This document shows positions 44,382 to 53,165 of a DNA stretch of 64,000 nucleotides, in pieces (position 1 is the stretch's first letter; each line of letters opens with the position of its first letter). The DNA lies in the NCBI GenBank assembly GCA_964467255.1, contig CAYXPR010000008.1, forward strand, positions 1 to 64,000, read 5' to 3'. The notes below the pieces were generated by a model. It did not search any database. It was not told the origin of the DNA and saw nothing but the letters and a program-made list of their open reading frames with translations. The translations under genes were made by a program, and so were the position numbers. The DNA comes from CAYXPR01 sp964467255 (lineage in GTDB: Bacteria; Pseudomonadota; Alphaproteobacteria; Rickettsiales; RGZB01).

Positions 44382-45362
44382 CTATTTAGCCTTGGCGCTG
44401 CCGAGGGTTTTGTCGTGCTCGCGATACCAGTGGTAGGTGGTGTCGAGCCCTTTTTCAAACGGCGTGCTGGCGCGCCAGCCGAGCGAATGCAGCTTCGAGG
44501 ATTCCAGCAATTTACGTGGTGCACCATCAGGCTTGCTAGCATCGAATTCCAATTCGCCACGGTACCCGATCACATCCGCAATTTTCTGCGCCAGTTCTTT
44601 AATGGAAATATCCTGCCCTGTGCCGATATTGATGTGCTCATAGGTGCTGTAATGCTGCATCACGAACACCAGCGCGTCAGCGAGGTCATCTACATAAATA
44701 AACTCGCGGCGCGGAATGCCGGAACCCCAGATGCCCACTTTGGGCTGCGAGTTTAGCTTGGCCAAATGCATACGCGTCATCAGGCCGGGAATCACGTGGC
44801 CGGACGTGTCGTCGAAATTGTCACCCGGGCCATAAATATTTGTTGGGATAGCGGTAATAAAATCGCAGCCATATTGTTTGCGGAAGGCCTGACACATTTT
44901 AAGGCCGGCGATTTTTGCAATGGCGTACGATTCATCGGCGGGCTCTAACGTGCCCGTCATCAGCGAGGTTTCTTTGATGGGCTGTTCCGCATTGCGCGGG
45001 TAAATGGAAGATGAACCCATGAACAGCAATTTTTTGACGCTGTGAATTTGCGCCGCATGAATGACGTTGCTGGCAATCACCAAGTTGCGGTAAATGAAAT
45101 CAGCAGGGTAGGTGCTGTTGACCAAAATGCCGCCCACGCGTGCAGCGGCCAAGAACACCACTTCGGGTTTATGGATTTCCAGCCACTTGTTCACTTCGCC
45201 TTGGCGTGTGAGGTCGAGCTCGGTGGAGGTGGCGGTGAGAATGTCGCAGCCTTCGGTTTTTAGGCGGCGTAAAATGGCGGCACCCACCATACCCGTGTGG
45301 CCTGCAACCCAGACGCGGCGGCGGTAGAGCGAGAATTCTGTTTTACTATTTGGTCCCGTCAT
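44382..45362 (-). CDS. fcl: GDP-L-fucose synthase
   Basis: This enzyme epimerises and reduces GDP-4-keto-6-deoxymannose to GDP-fucose for surface polysaccharide. The 326-residue product from the ATG at 45362 has the NADP fold VWVAGHTGMVGAAILRRL, the active Ser region GSSSIYPRNAEQPIKE and the catalytic YAIAK. GIPRREFIYVDDLADA is the family signature. The usual partner gmd is not adjacent and no other glycan genes flank it. Confidence 0.95.
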   Translation of the reverse strand: MTGPNSKTEFSLYRRRVWVAGHTGMVGAAILRRLKTEGCDILTATSTELDLTRQGEVNKWLEIHKPEVVFLAAARVGGILVNSTYPADFIYRNLVIASNVIHAAQIHSVKKLLFMGSSSIYPRNAEQPIKETSLMTGTLEPADESYAIAKIAGLKMCQAFRKQYGCDFITAIPTNIYGPGDNFDDTSGHVIPGLMTRMHLAKLNSQPKVGIWGSGIPRREFIYVDDLADALVFVMQHYSTYEHINIGTGQDISIKELAQKIADVIGYRGELEFDASKPDGAPRKLLESSKLHSLGWRASTPFEKGLDTTYHWYREHDKTLGSAKAK

Positions 45363-45450
45363 GCTGCAAGCAGAGTAACATAAAAACAACCACGGATGGA
45401 AGAAAGATTAGTACGAATTTTAGACAAGTTTTTTGAAAACACTATTTGTA

Positions 45451-47526
45451 TTAACGCGGCGGCACATCTGTATTTTTTTGAGACAGGTCGGGTGCCTCTT
45501 CTTCACGATTTTGCAGGTATTTTTGCCACTGCTCTTTTGCAGACTTGGCGGGTTCTGCGGCGTCTGCACGTGCATACGGCGGTGGCAAAACAATTGCTGG
45601 TAAAGCTACGGGCAAGGGTGGCGGGCCAACGGAGACTGTTCTGGGGTAAATAGCTGGCAGTGTAGCTGGAAAGAAGATGTCAGAGACTTGCACTACGCCG
45701 TTAAAACGTTCCCATGTGGGTTTGAAATGTGAAGTTTTATCCTGCGTCATTAAGAGCGGCTCTATTTCATCCGACATATTGATTTTGTTTTTAGAATACA
45801 CAAGCGACATATCATGCTGCTGCTGCAAATGACTGATAAACCGCTCTAGGCCGAAGGTTAGGTTGCCGCGTTGGCCTTGGTTCGGCATTTTCATCACGAC
45901 GGGCGGCATGAGCTGCTGTATAAATTTCATCACATTGGGTAAGTCGTCCTGCGTGCGGCACAGGCCGAAGATAAGCTCGGCACCCCGCACCATCTGCTCA
46001 TCCTGCAGGCGTTTTCCATCACCGTGTTGTTCGTAGAGTCTTTTGCTTTCATCGTAATATTCATGTGGGGGCAGCTCAATCACATCGTGCTGAATATGGG
46101 AGGCAATGCCCTTTACCAACGCTCGGTACTCTTCGTAAGTTGGTTTTTTGACATCTTTAAAATATTTTTGTGCAAAAGGCGCATCGGGTGGGATGGTGTG
46201 CGTTGCGACATCTAATAGTGTGTAGGCATCGCCCTTTAAACGTCCATTACCTTGAAGCTGGCGCTCAACCTTCTGGAGTTGCGCCATATCCTGCCGCTGT
46301 ACAAGCTCTTCATTTATTTTGTCAGAATGAAGCTCAATGTTATTGGCATTCAGCGCATGAAACACTTCATGCATCAGCACCATTGCTTTGTCTTCTACGT
46401 TGAAGGGGAACTCACTGCCCTGGTTGCTATCACCCACGACAATCATGGATGCCACATCCTCCAACCGGTCTTTAATTTTCCGGTGACCCCATGTTTTCGC
46501 GGCTTCGCGGTCTGTTGATCTACTACCCTCGGCTTCTGCCACAGTGATGCCGTTATTGAGCATCACAATCTGTGCGTCCTTTTGCATGAGGTTGGTGCCC
46601 AGCATGGGGAATTGTGATGTTAAAACATAGTGTGTCCACACACTCATTTGCCGCTCAAAATCTGTATTTTGATCGTAATGATCGCCGCGGTATTCCTTGC
46701 TTGTCTGGAGTAGGGATTGCTTCAGGAGCCCTTTATCCTGATACGCTTCTGTGGCAATGCCGATTAAGGATGTGAGGTATTCGGTTTCATCTTTCACACC
46801 AGAAAGTGCTTCTGTGGCACGCTTCCGCAATATGCTGGATGAGTCTAGTAAACTACCTCCCAGCAATTCAATCGCGGCATTTTTAAATGTTTCAAAATAA
46901 TTGGCGTCTTGTAAAAACGCAGGGCGCTCAGCATCCGGAAGGGCCGTGCGGGACGCTGCCACCAAAGCGGCCGTGTGCAGGAAAGTGAGGCGCCTGCTAT
47001 CGTAAGCTGCTAAAAAATCATGCGCCGCTTCAATGTGCCCGACATTGGTGAAATCATCATCGGTGCTTTTTGGTGGCGTATGGTTGTGGCTTACGATTTC
47101 CTGCGCGTATTTTACGAGTTCTGGCACTAGCATGCGTTCCGCGTGGTTATGTACTTGTGGTGCTAATGTTTCAGTTTTGAGTGGAACAAAAACACTCTCC
47201 TGCGACTCGATGCTATTTTGCAGGTCACGCGGGGCAGCGTAATAATCAGCCTCGACAATAAGCATAAGGCCATTTAAGGCGCCCCGCTGCCTTGCCTGCC
47301 AGCGGCCCAGGATTGCATCTAATTGTGCGGCGTTTTTTTCATCCAATGCCTCTACTGGAACAATGATTGCATGGGCGGGCGGCACAGTGCGGGACAGATA
47401 GGCCGCGCGCTCACCTGCCACCAGAAAATCGCTTATAATCGGTGCGTCTGGCTCTGTGCCTCGGCTCATCACGTGGATGGACTGCTGCACACCGGCCATT
47501 AATTCTGCTGGAAAAAATCGTGCCAT
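45451..47526 (-). CDS. Putative zinc metallopeptidase (HExxH), 691 aa, unknown family
   Basis: I do not recognise the family. No signal peptide or membrane helix is visible, so export, if any, would be non-Sec. The central segment VLMHEVFHALNANNIELH contains an HExxH zinc motif (His386, Glu387, His390) in a typical hydrophobic helix. Candidate third ligands are His400 or Glu406/Glu407, the latter giving gluzincin-like spacing. The N-terminal 380 residues are mixed alpha/beta, and the C-terminal 80 residues are Pro-rich and then charged. A perfect CtrA box lies 41 nt upstream of the start, and an ACCCTAA/TTAGGGT hairpin sits 7 nt before it. It stands alone. Confidence 0.7.
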   Translation of the reverse strand: MARFFPAELMAGVQQSIHVMSRGTEPDAPIISDFLVAGERAAYLSRTVPPAHAIIVPVEALDEKNAAQLDAILGRWQARQRGALNGLMLIVEADYYAAPRDLQNSIESQESVFVPLKTETLAPQVHNHAERMLVPELVKYAQEIVSHNHTPPKSTDDDFTNVGHIEAAHDFLAAYDSRRLTFLHTAALVAASRTALPDAERPAFLQDANYFETFKNAAIELLGGSLLDSSSILRKRATEALSGVKDETEYLTSLIGIATEAYQDKGLLKQSLLQTSKEYRGDHYDQNTDFERQMSVWTHYVLTSQFPMLGTNLMQKDAQIVMLNNGITVAEAEGSRSTDREAAKTWGHRKIKDRLEDVASMIVVGDSNQGSEFPFNVEDKAMVLMHEVFHALNANNIELHSDKINEELVQRQDMAQLQKVERQLQGNGRLKGDAYTLLDVATHTIPPDAPFAQKYFKDVKKPTYEEYRALVKGIASHIQHDVIELPPHEYYDESKRLYEQHGDGKRLQDEQMVRGAELIFGLCRTQDDLPNVMKFIQQLMPPVVMKMPNQGQRGNLTFGLERFISHLQQQHDMSLVYSKNKINMSDEIEPLLMTQDKTSHFKPTWERFNGVVQVSDIFFPATLPAIYPRTVSVGPPPLPVALPAIVLPPPYARADAAEPAKSAKEQWQKYLQNREEEAPDLSQKNTDVPPR

Positions 47527-47532
47527 AACAAA

Positions 47533-47554
47533 ACCCTAACTGACCTTTTAGGGT
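47533..47554 (-). promoter_or_regulatory. Inverted repeat in the leader of the HExxH gene
   Basis: ACCCTAA (47533-47539) and TTAGGGT (47548-47554) form a 7-bp stem with an 8-nt loop. On the mRNA the second arm contains AGGG, the best candidate ribosome-binding site, 8 nt before the ATG, so the stem could hide it. Confidence 0.35.
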
Positions 47555-47566
47555 AGCAGGCAGGGG

Positions 47567-47581
47567 TTAAAAAAGTGTTAA
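47567..47581 (-). promoter_or_regulatory. CtrA-type box upstream of the HExxH gene
   Basis: TTAA (47567-47570), 7 nt, TTAA (47578-47581), 41 nt upstream of the start codon. A weak -10-like TACCCT follows 11 nt downstream on the minus strand, a reasonable layout for a CtrA-activated promoter. Confidence 0.6.
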
Positions 47582-47626
47582 GCACTGAAATATAAGGGAA
47601 ATGCGTGGGTAACGCGAATGAGAACT

Positions 47627-47700
47627 GGAGCGGGTGACGCGAATCGAACGCGCGACCCTAACCTTGGCAAGGTTATGCTCTACCCCTGAGCTACACCCGC
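47627..47700 (-). tRNA. tRNA-Gly (anticodon GCC)
   Basis: On the minus strand the acceptor arm GCGGGTG pairs with CACCCGC and is followed by discriminator T and an encoded CCA. The D arm (AGCTCAGGGGTAGAGC), the anticodon stem-loop CCTTGCCAAGG and the T arm with GTTCGATTC are all present. Length is 74 nt including CCA, and the anticodon is GCC. No intron is visible. Confidence 0.97.
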
Positions 47701-47782
47701 TCGTGCCTCATTAAAGAGGAATGCATCATACGCAAAGATTTTTCCTTTGCAAGTATCTTTTATGCTCTGCTATTTTGGCTCT

Positions 47783-47968
47783 ATGCCAAGCCATAAAGAC
47801 ATCGACGCCAAGCTGCTTGAAATACTGGTTTGCCCCGTAACGAAGGGGCCGCTCACCTATGATCGCAAAGCACAGGAACTCATCAGCCCCAAGGCCGGTT
47901 TGGCCTATCCGATTAAAAACGGAATCCCCATCATGCTGCCGGACGATGCCCGGCGACTGGAAAACTAA
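47783..47968 (+). CDS. Trm112 family protein
   Basis: This small activator/zinc-binding protein is related to eukaryotic Trm112 and E. coli YcaR. The 61-residue product starts at the ATG at 47783 and contains LLEILVCPVTKGPLTYD and LAYPIKNGIPIMLPDDAR, the two family blocks. Of the four usual zinc cysteines only one remains (CPVTKG), which is common in proteobacterial members. The next gene starts 3 nt after the stop. Confidence 0.92.
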   Translation: MPSHKDIDAKLLEILVCPVTKGPLTYDRKAQELISPKAGLAYPIKNGIPIMLPDDARRLEN

Positions 47969-47971
47969 TTC

Positions 47972-49450
47972 ATGCGCAAACCTGCGGCCTCGAATGACAA
48001 CACCCGGAATGCCGCGGGCCCGCAAATGAGGGAAGCCGCCGCGCTGCTGGAAAGCGGCCGCGTGAAAGAGGCGGAAGCACTGTGCCGCAGTTTCCTCAAA
48101 ATCCACCCGCAAGACCCTGACCTGCATAATTTGATGGGCGCGGTGATGATGAAGCAAAAAAACTATGCCGAGGCGATACCATGTTTTCGCAAGGCACTTG
48201 AGATAGTGCCGACGATGGTGAGTTTTTATTTGAACCTTTCGATTGCGCTCAGGCAGGGTGAACGCGCCGCCGAAGCGGTGCCTGTTCTAAAGCGTGCCAT
48301 GCAGCAATGGCCGGATAACCCTGAAGTGTATCTGCATTTAGGGCACACGGCACGCAGCCTTGAAAATTTGGTGGATGCACGTAGTTGCTATGAGCAGGCG
48401 ATTGCGCTTTCGCCCACGCATCAGCAAGCATGGTTTTATTTAGGGCATGTGTATGAGCTGTTGGGTGATTTTCCTCAGGCGGTGGCGGGTTATACCAAAG
48501 CCATTACGCTGAATCCGGCAGATAAGCGCGCTCTCTATTACCGCGCTTTTTGCCTTCTCACGATGGGGGATTTTAAAACCGGCTTCCAGCAATATGAGCT
48601 GCGCTGGGTGCAGGACGATATGCCAACACTGCCTTCCGGCCTTGGTGGGCGCCGCATGTGGGATGGCGCACCGATAAAAGGCACGTTGCTGGTGCTGCGT
48701 GAACAAGGCATGGGTGATGTGATTCAGTGCCTACGCTTTTTGCCGTTGATTAAAGAAAAAGTGGGACGCTTGGTGGTGCAGGTGCCCGAAAGCCTGCGCC
48801 CGCTGGTGGCGCGCATGGGCGTGGCCGATGAAATCGTGCCGCCGGATGCGCTGCCCGAATGCGAAAGTTTTATTCCTTTTTTAAGCTTGCCGCGTGTGTT
48901 GGCGGTGGATGAAGCGGCGCTGCAATCAGTGAGCAAACCTTACCTTGAAACCGATGCTTCGCGCCTTGAAAAATGGCAGGCGAGAATGAATGCGCCGGGC
49001 AAAAAAGTGGGGCTGGTGTGGCGCGGTGCATCGGGGCATGCGAACGACCATAACCGCTCGATGAGCCTTGCGATTTTAGCGCGGCTGCTACAGCGCAAAG
49101 AGATTACGTTTTATTCACTGCAAAAAGGCGCAGGGGAAGATGAGCTCGGCGCTTTTTCACATCACAAAAACCTGATTCCGCTCGGCGCAGAAATAAAAGA
49201 TTACGACGACACGGCGGCGATATTAAAGCAGCTGGATGTGCTGATTTCGGTGGATACATCGGTGGTGCATTTAGCGGGTGCACTGGGCGTGAAAAGCTGG
49301 CTGATGGTGCCTTATGTGCCCGACTGGCGCTGGATGCTGAACCGCGAAGACAGCCCGTGGTATCCGTCGCTGCGCTTATTCCGGCAGCCACAGCGCAAAG
49401 CATGGGCGCCTGTGATAGCGCGCCTGAATGAAGAACTTCAAAAACTGTAA
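47972..49450 (+). CDS. TPR-repeat protein with GT9-like glycosyltransferase domain
   Basis: The N-terminal 220 residues hold about six tetratricopeptide repeats (HPQDPDLHNLMGAVMMKQKNYAEAIPCFRKALEI is the clearest). The C-terminal 250 residues resemble glycosyltransferase family 9 or heptosyltransferase-like domains (GTLLVLREQGMGDVIQCLRFLP, VGLVWRGASGHANDHNRS, ISVDTSVVHLAGALG). This TPR-GT fusion is widespread in alphaproteobacteria. The acceptor is unknown; TPR proteins of this type may modify surface glycans or proteins. It is likely co-transcribed with the Trm112 gene. Confidence 0.9.
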   Translation: MRKPAASNDNTRNAAGPQMREAAALLESGRVKEAEALCRSFLKIHPQDPDLHNLMGAVMMKQKNYAEAIPCFRKALEIVPTMVSFYLNLSIALRQGERAAEAVPVLKRAMQQWPDNPEVYLHLGHTARSLENLVDARSCYEQAIALSPTHQQAWFYLGHVYELLGDFPQAVAGYTKAITLNPADKRALYYRAFCLLTMGDFKTGFQQYELRWVQDDMPTLPSGLGGRRMWDGAPIKGTLLVLREQGMGDVIQCLRFLPLIKEKVGRLVVQVPESLRPLVARMGVADEIVPPDALPECESFIPFLSLPRVLAVDEAALQSVSKPYLETDASRLEKWQARMNAPGKKVGLVWRGASGHANDHNRSMSLAILARLLQRKEITFYSLQKGAGEDELGAFSHHKNLIPLGAEIKDYDDTAAILKQLDVLISVDTSVVHLAGALGVKSWLMVPYVPDWRWMLNREDSPWYPSLRLFRQPQRKAWAPVIARLNEELQKL

Positions 49451-49452
49451 AG

Positions 49453-50679
49453 CTAAAGCGGCTTGCCCTGCATGAGGCGTGGAGTGTTGCCTGCTGTGCC
49501 CATAGCGTGGCGGATAAAGAGTTTTTTGAGGGGCGGCATGTGCTGCACGGCGGCAAGGCCAGCTTCACGCGCCAGCTTAATGGGGAATACGTTGTTCGAG
49601 AACAGACGGTTTAGGCCGTCTGTCACTGCAATCATTGCGGCATTATCCGCCAGACGCGCTTTTTCATAAGACTTCAGCACGCTGCCAGAGCCGATATCGA
49701 GCCCGAGGCGATAGGTTTCGGCGATGATGTCGGCCAGGCTTGCGACATCGCGTATGCCGAGATTGAAGCCTTGCCCTGCAATGGGGTGAATGGCGTGGGC
49801 GCTATCACCCACCAGCGCAAGGCGCGGCGCGGTGTTTTGTGTAGCAACACACAGCGAAAGTGGGTAGCACCAGCGCTGCCCGACCACGCTTACATCGCCC
49901 AGCCAATCGCCAAAACGCTCAGCGATGGCGGCATTGAAATCGGCGTCGTTCATCTGCATATACGTGGGGGCGAGGGCAGATTTTTCAGTCCATACCAGTG
50001 AGGAATGGTGCCCGCCACCCATCGGCAGAATGGCAAACGGCCCTGCAGGTAGGAAATGCTCCACCGCTACACCATTATGGTGTTTTTCATGTTTTACCGT
50101 GCAGACGATGCCGCTTTGCCCGTAATCCCACCCGATGGTACGGATGCCAGCTTGGTCACGCAGGCCGGATTTTTTGCCTTCTGCGGAAACCAATAAAGAG
50201 GCGGTGAGGGTGCGGCCATCTTCGAGCAGCAGCTGGATAGATTCGGTTTCCGGCTTCATCGTTGTATAGCGTGCCGGGGCCAACAGTGTGATGTTGCGGT
50301 GTTGTTTAAGCCCATGATAGAGCGCGAGGCGCAGATGACGGTTTTCCACGATATGGCCCATTGGTTCGGTGCCAGCAAGTGCGTGGTCATAATGCAAAAA
50401 CAACGGCGAGTGATTGTCGATAATGCGGATGTCGCGGATTTCGCCCGCGTCTTTTACCATCTCGGGCCACACACCGAGCGCTTCAAACACGCGGCGCGAG
50501 GCAAGGGCAATGGCACTGACGCGGCCGTCAAACGCCGTGCTGAGCAGTGCCTTTTTTTCCTGCGCTTCAACCACCGTGATGCGCAGGCCAAGCGGCGCAA
50601 GGCTCAGTGCCAAAGTAAGGCCAACAAGCCCGCCACCTGCGATGATAATATCCGATGAATACGATGATTTTTTTGCCAT
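49453..50679 (-). CDS. Ubiquinone-biosynthesis FAD monooxygenase (UbiH/UbiF type)
   Basis: This flavin hydroxylase acts on the ubiquinone ring. The 408-residue sequence has the N-terminal FAD fold (IIAGGGLVGLTLALSLAPLG), the DG-like central motif (LLVSAEGKKSGLRDQAGI) and the C-terminal GD motif (LALVGDSAHAIHPIAGQGFNLGIRD). That last motif is the UbiH/COQ6 signature. Which ring position it hydroxylates cannot be decided by eye. It stands alone, convergent with the TPR gene. Confidence 0.93.
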   Translation of the reverse strand: MAKKSSYSSDIIIAGGGLVGLTLALSLAPLGLRITVVEAQEKKALLSTAFDGRVSAIALASRRVFEALGVWPEMVKDAGEIRDIRIIDNHSPLFLHYDHALAGTEPMGHIVENRHLRLALYHGLKQHRNITLLAPARYTTMKPETESIQLLLEDGRTLTASLLVSAEGKKSGLRDQAGIRTIGWDYGQSGIVCTVKHEKHHNGVAVEHFLPAGPFAILPMGGGHHSSLVWTEKSALAPTYMQMNDADFNAAIAERFGDWLGDVSVVGQRWCYPLSLCVATQNTAPRLALVGDSAHAIHPIAGQGFNLGIRDVASLADIIAETYRLGLDIGSGSVLKSYEKARLADNAAMIAVTDGLNRLFSNNVFPIKLAREAGLAAVQHMPPLKKLFIRHAMGTAGNTPRLMQGKPL

Positions 50680-50735
50680 AGGGGGCTTATAACACGAAGG
50701 CCATAGACCTGTCCACGCAAGGCGCGTAAGGGCTG

Positions 50736-53054
50736 TTATTTGCCGGCGCGCCCGCCGCCAGAGCGTTCGTTTTCTTTTCCGGCTGCCAGAATATTCGGTG
50801 CCGGTGCATCATGGTGTGCGGCATGCACCTGTAGGCCCAATTCTTTTGCCAAATCTTTCAGCGTGCCAGCGATATCATTATTCGGCGGTGCGGGTGGAGC
50901 CAGCGGCGGCTCTGTGCTGACAACAGTCTCTGCGCCGCGGGTTTTTTCGCGCTCCACCACAATCTGGTAGGAAGCTTTCTCAACGGCTTCAGGGTGCTGC
51001 GCCAAATATTCATTGAGTGTTTGCGCGGGTCGGGTGGAAATTTTACTATCCTCAAATAATACAATACTGGTGGATGTACCTTCTTTAATACCGAATGCTT
51101 CGGCCCGCTTTTCTTCTGGAATGGCTTGAATCACTTGCTGAATCACAACTTCTGCCAGCGCATCCACTTTTTTAGGATTCTCGTTTAAATATTCTTTTAA
51201 GGGCACGGTGACCGTCTTGCCATCCGCGCGGATAAACGTAACAGGATGGTCTTTGCCTTCGCCCACTGCAACCCCGTCGCCCAGTGCGGCAGCAATGGTT
51301 TTTGCATCTGTGTCGAGGCGGTTAAGTGTGACATCCAGCATGTTGGCAGTTTCACGGCGCTGGAGTGCAACAGCAAGGTTATTTTCTTTTTCCGGCTCCA
51401 GCATTTTTTCTGCCAGCATCAGGCGCAGTTCTGGAATAGTGAGTTCTTTATCCGTGCCGCGCAGCTCAGGCGGCACTTTTTGATCTACACCATTTTTATC
51501 AAGAATTTTTTCGTTGCCTGCGGCATCGAAAATTTTGATATAGGTCGTTTCATCGCCCGTTGCAGGGTTTGGACGTGCGGTAGCTTCGTAGCGGTCATCT
51601 TTGCCAAGGAGGCCCAAAAGTTGCAGCATCTCCGGTGCCGTGATACCAGCTTCTTTAAACAAGCCCATAATCAGCGTGCCACGGCGTTCTGCGGGCGCTG
51701 CCTCAAGGCTGATTTCACCTTCCACTAGCGCACGAGGATCGCTTTTTACGGTCGCCGCTGTGAGGCGATGAGCGGGTGTATTTTCTACTGTAGCACCAGG
51801 TATCGCTGGTGCGGCGGGGACTGTGTCGACCGGACGATCTTTTTCGGAAACAACAGGCTTCTCGACATCCGCTGCCTTGGTTGGTTGTGGCGCTGGGGTT
51901 GGTGTTTTCGTGGCGGCATCTGCGGCGAGATTGGCAGCGGCGATACGCTCTTTTAGTACGCTGGTATCGGCTTCTGCCAGAGGTGTTTTTGGGTAGATGC
52001 TTGGGTCAGACATGTCCGGTGCTGCGTCGGGCACTTTGAGATCGGGACCTCTATCCTCTTTGGATATTTGAGGGTGTACAAAAAGCTTTGGGCCGGTCAA
52101 CATGTTGATCAAAATACCAACATCCCTTGGGTCATTCAGATTAATGGGCTTGCCTTCAGTTCCGTCTTTGCCAGAAGGTTTAGTAATGCCGTTTAGATAG
52201 ACGCCCGGTTCCTCGCCTTCTTTGGCAGGGCGCACACCGTTTGAAGTGATGTAATGACCAATCTCAGAACCGACTGATTTTAACAAACTTTTGCGTTCAT
52301 TTTCGCTTAGTGTGGGATAGCGTTTCTGTGCTTGCTTGTCTAATTGTTCGCCATATTCTTCCAGCGCATTTAAGAATTTTTCTTTGCCACCTTTTTCAAA
52401 GCGCTCCAGCTTTTTTAGTGCGCTGGAGTCAGAGATAAGCCCCGCCCCTTCTTGCTGCACCGCTCGGGAAAAAACCTCACCGGCTTCCAGCGTTACCCTG
52501 CGTGTAAAAAGGCCATCCTCTGCGCCAAATGCGGTCTGAAGAACAAAGTTAAGGCCAGTCGCATCCGCAGCCATGCCGAGCGCTGTGCGCAAAACACCGG
52601 CATTAGGGTCGCGCACTTTATGGTCATCAGGAACAGTGCCGAAAAGTCCGTTATAGAGCCCCTTTAAAAACTCGATCTCAATCGCCATACCATTGGTGGC
52701 CATTGCGTTGACAAAGCCATCAATCGCCGGGCCAAAAATATCAACGATTTTACTGCGGTCTTTGATTTCTTGCATGGTTTCGCACAGGGCGAGCGCGCAG
52801 CTGCTGACATATCCAAACGTGTCACCGCGGTTGGATTTCATGGTAATGCCCATGTCGTTCAGGGCATGGCTTAACCCACTCCTTGAGGCGCGCGTGGTTT
52901 TGCTGGAAGACGCGGTAGCGGTAGGCGCGTAAGACAGTGCACCCCAGCCCCGGTGACCAAGGTACGAGCGCTCATAGTCGGTTTCTGAAGAAACCTGCCC
53001 AAGGGGCGACTCTTGGTCTATTCCCCCACTGGCTATTTCTGAGTCTTTAACCAC
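50736..53054 (-). CDS. Unknown 772-aa protein with internal repeat
   Basis: I do not recognise the family. The GTG at 53054 has AAGGCGG 8 nt upstream. There is no signal peptide or clear membrane segment. The N-terminal 300 residues are helical. A Pro/Thr/Ala-rich linker spans about residues 370-430. The C-terminal part has a duplicated unit: PLKEYLNENPKKVDALAEVV (about residue 620) and TLNEYLAQHPEAVEKASYQI (about residue 680) align well, each preceded by a beta-rich segment. The tail is Gly/Arg/Lys-rich. A perfect CtrA box lies 63 nt upstream. Neighbours give no functional clue apart from the DUF2610 gene upstream on the same strand. Confidence 0.68.
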   Translation of the reverse strand: MVKDSEIASGGIDQESPLGQVSSETDYERSYLGHRGWGALSYAPTATASSSKTTRASRSGLSHALNDMGITMKSNRGDTFGYVSSCALALCETMQEIKDRSKIVDIFGPAIDGFVNAMATNGMAIEIEFLKGLYNGLFGTVPDDHKVRDPNAGVLRTALGMAADATGLNFVLQTAFGAEDGLFTRRVTLEAGEVFSRAVQQEGAGLISDSSALKKLERFEKGGKEKFLNALEEYGEQLDKQAQKRYPTLSENERKSLLKSVGSEIGHYITSNGVRPAKEGEEPGVYLNGITKPSGKDGTEGKPINLNDPRDVGILINMLTGPKLFVHPQISKEDRGPDLKVPDAAPDMSDPSIYPKTPLAEADTSVLKERIAAANLAADAATKTPTPAPQPTKAADVEKPVVSEKDRPVDTVPAAPAIPGATVENTPAHRLTAATVKSDPRALVEGEISLEAAPAERRGTLIMGLFKEAGITAPEMLQLLGLLGKDDRYEATARPNPATGDETTYIKIFDAAGNEKILDKNGVDQKVPPELRGTDKELTIPELRLMLAEKMLEPEKENNLAVALQRRETANMLDVTLNRLDTDAKTIAAALGDGVAVGEGKDHPVTFIRADGKTVTVPLKEYLNENPKKVDALAEVVIQQVIQAIPEEKRAEAFGIKEGTSTSIVLFEDSKISTRPAQTLNEYLAQHPEAVEKASYQIVVEREKTRGAETVVSTEPPLAPPAPPNNDIAGTLKDLAKELGLQVHAAHHDAPAPNILAAGKENERSGGGRAGK

Positions 53055-53116
53055 TACGCATACCGCCTTATTGATTGGATTAGCTGCTTTACCCCTAAAA
53101 TGATGCCAGAAAAGGG

Positions 53117-53131
53117 TTAATTTTTAGTTAA
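53117..53131 (-). promoter_or_regulatory. CtrA-type box upstream of the 772-aa gene
   Basis: TTAA (53117-53120), 7 nt (TTTTTAG), TTAA (53128-53131), placed 63 nt upstream of the GTG start in an AT-rich spacer. Confidence 0.6.
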
Positions 53132-53165
53132 AGCATTGCCTAAAATTTGACTAAAAACCGCCCCC

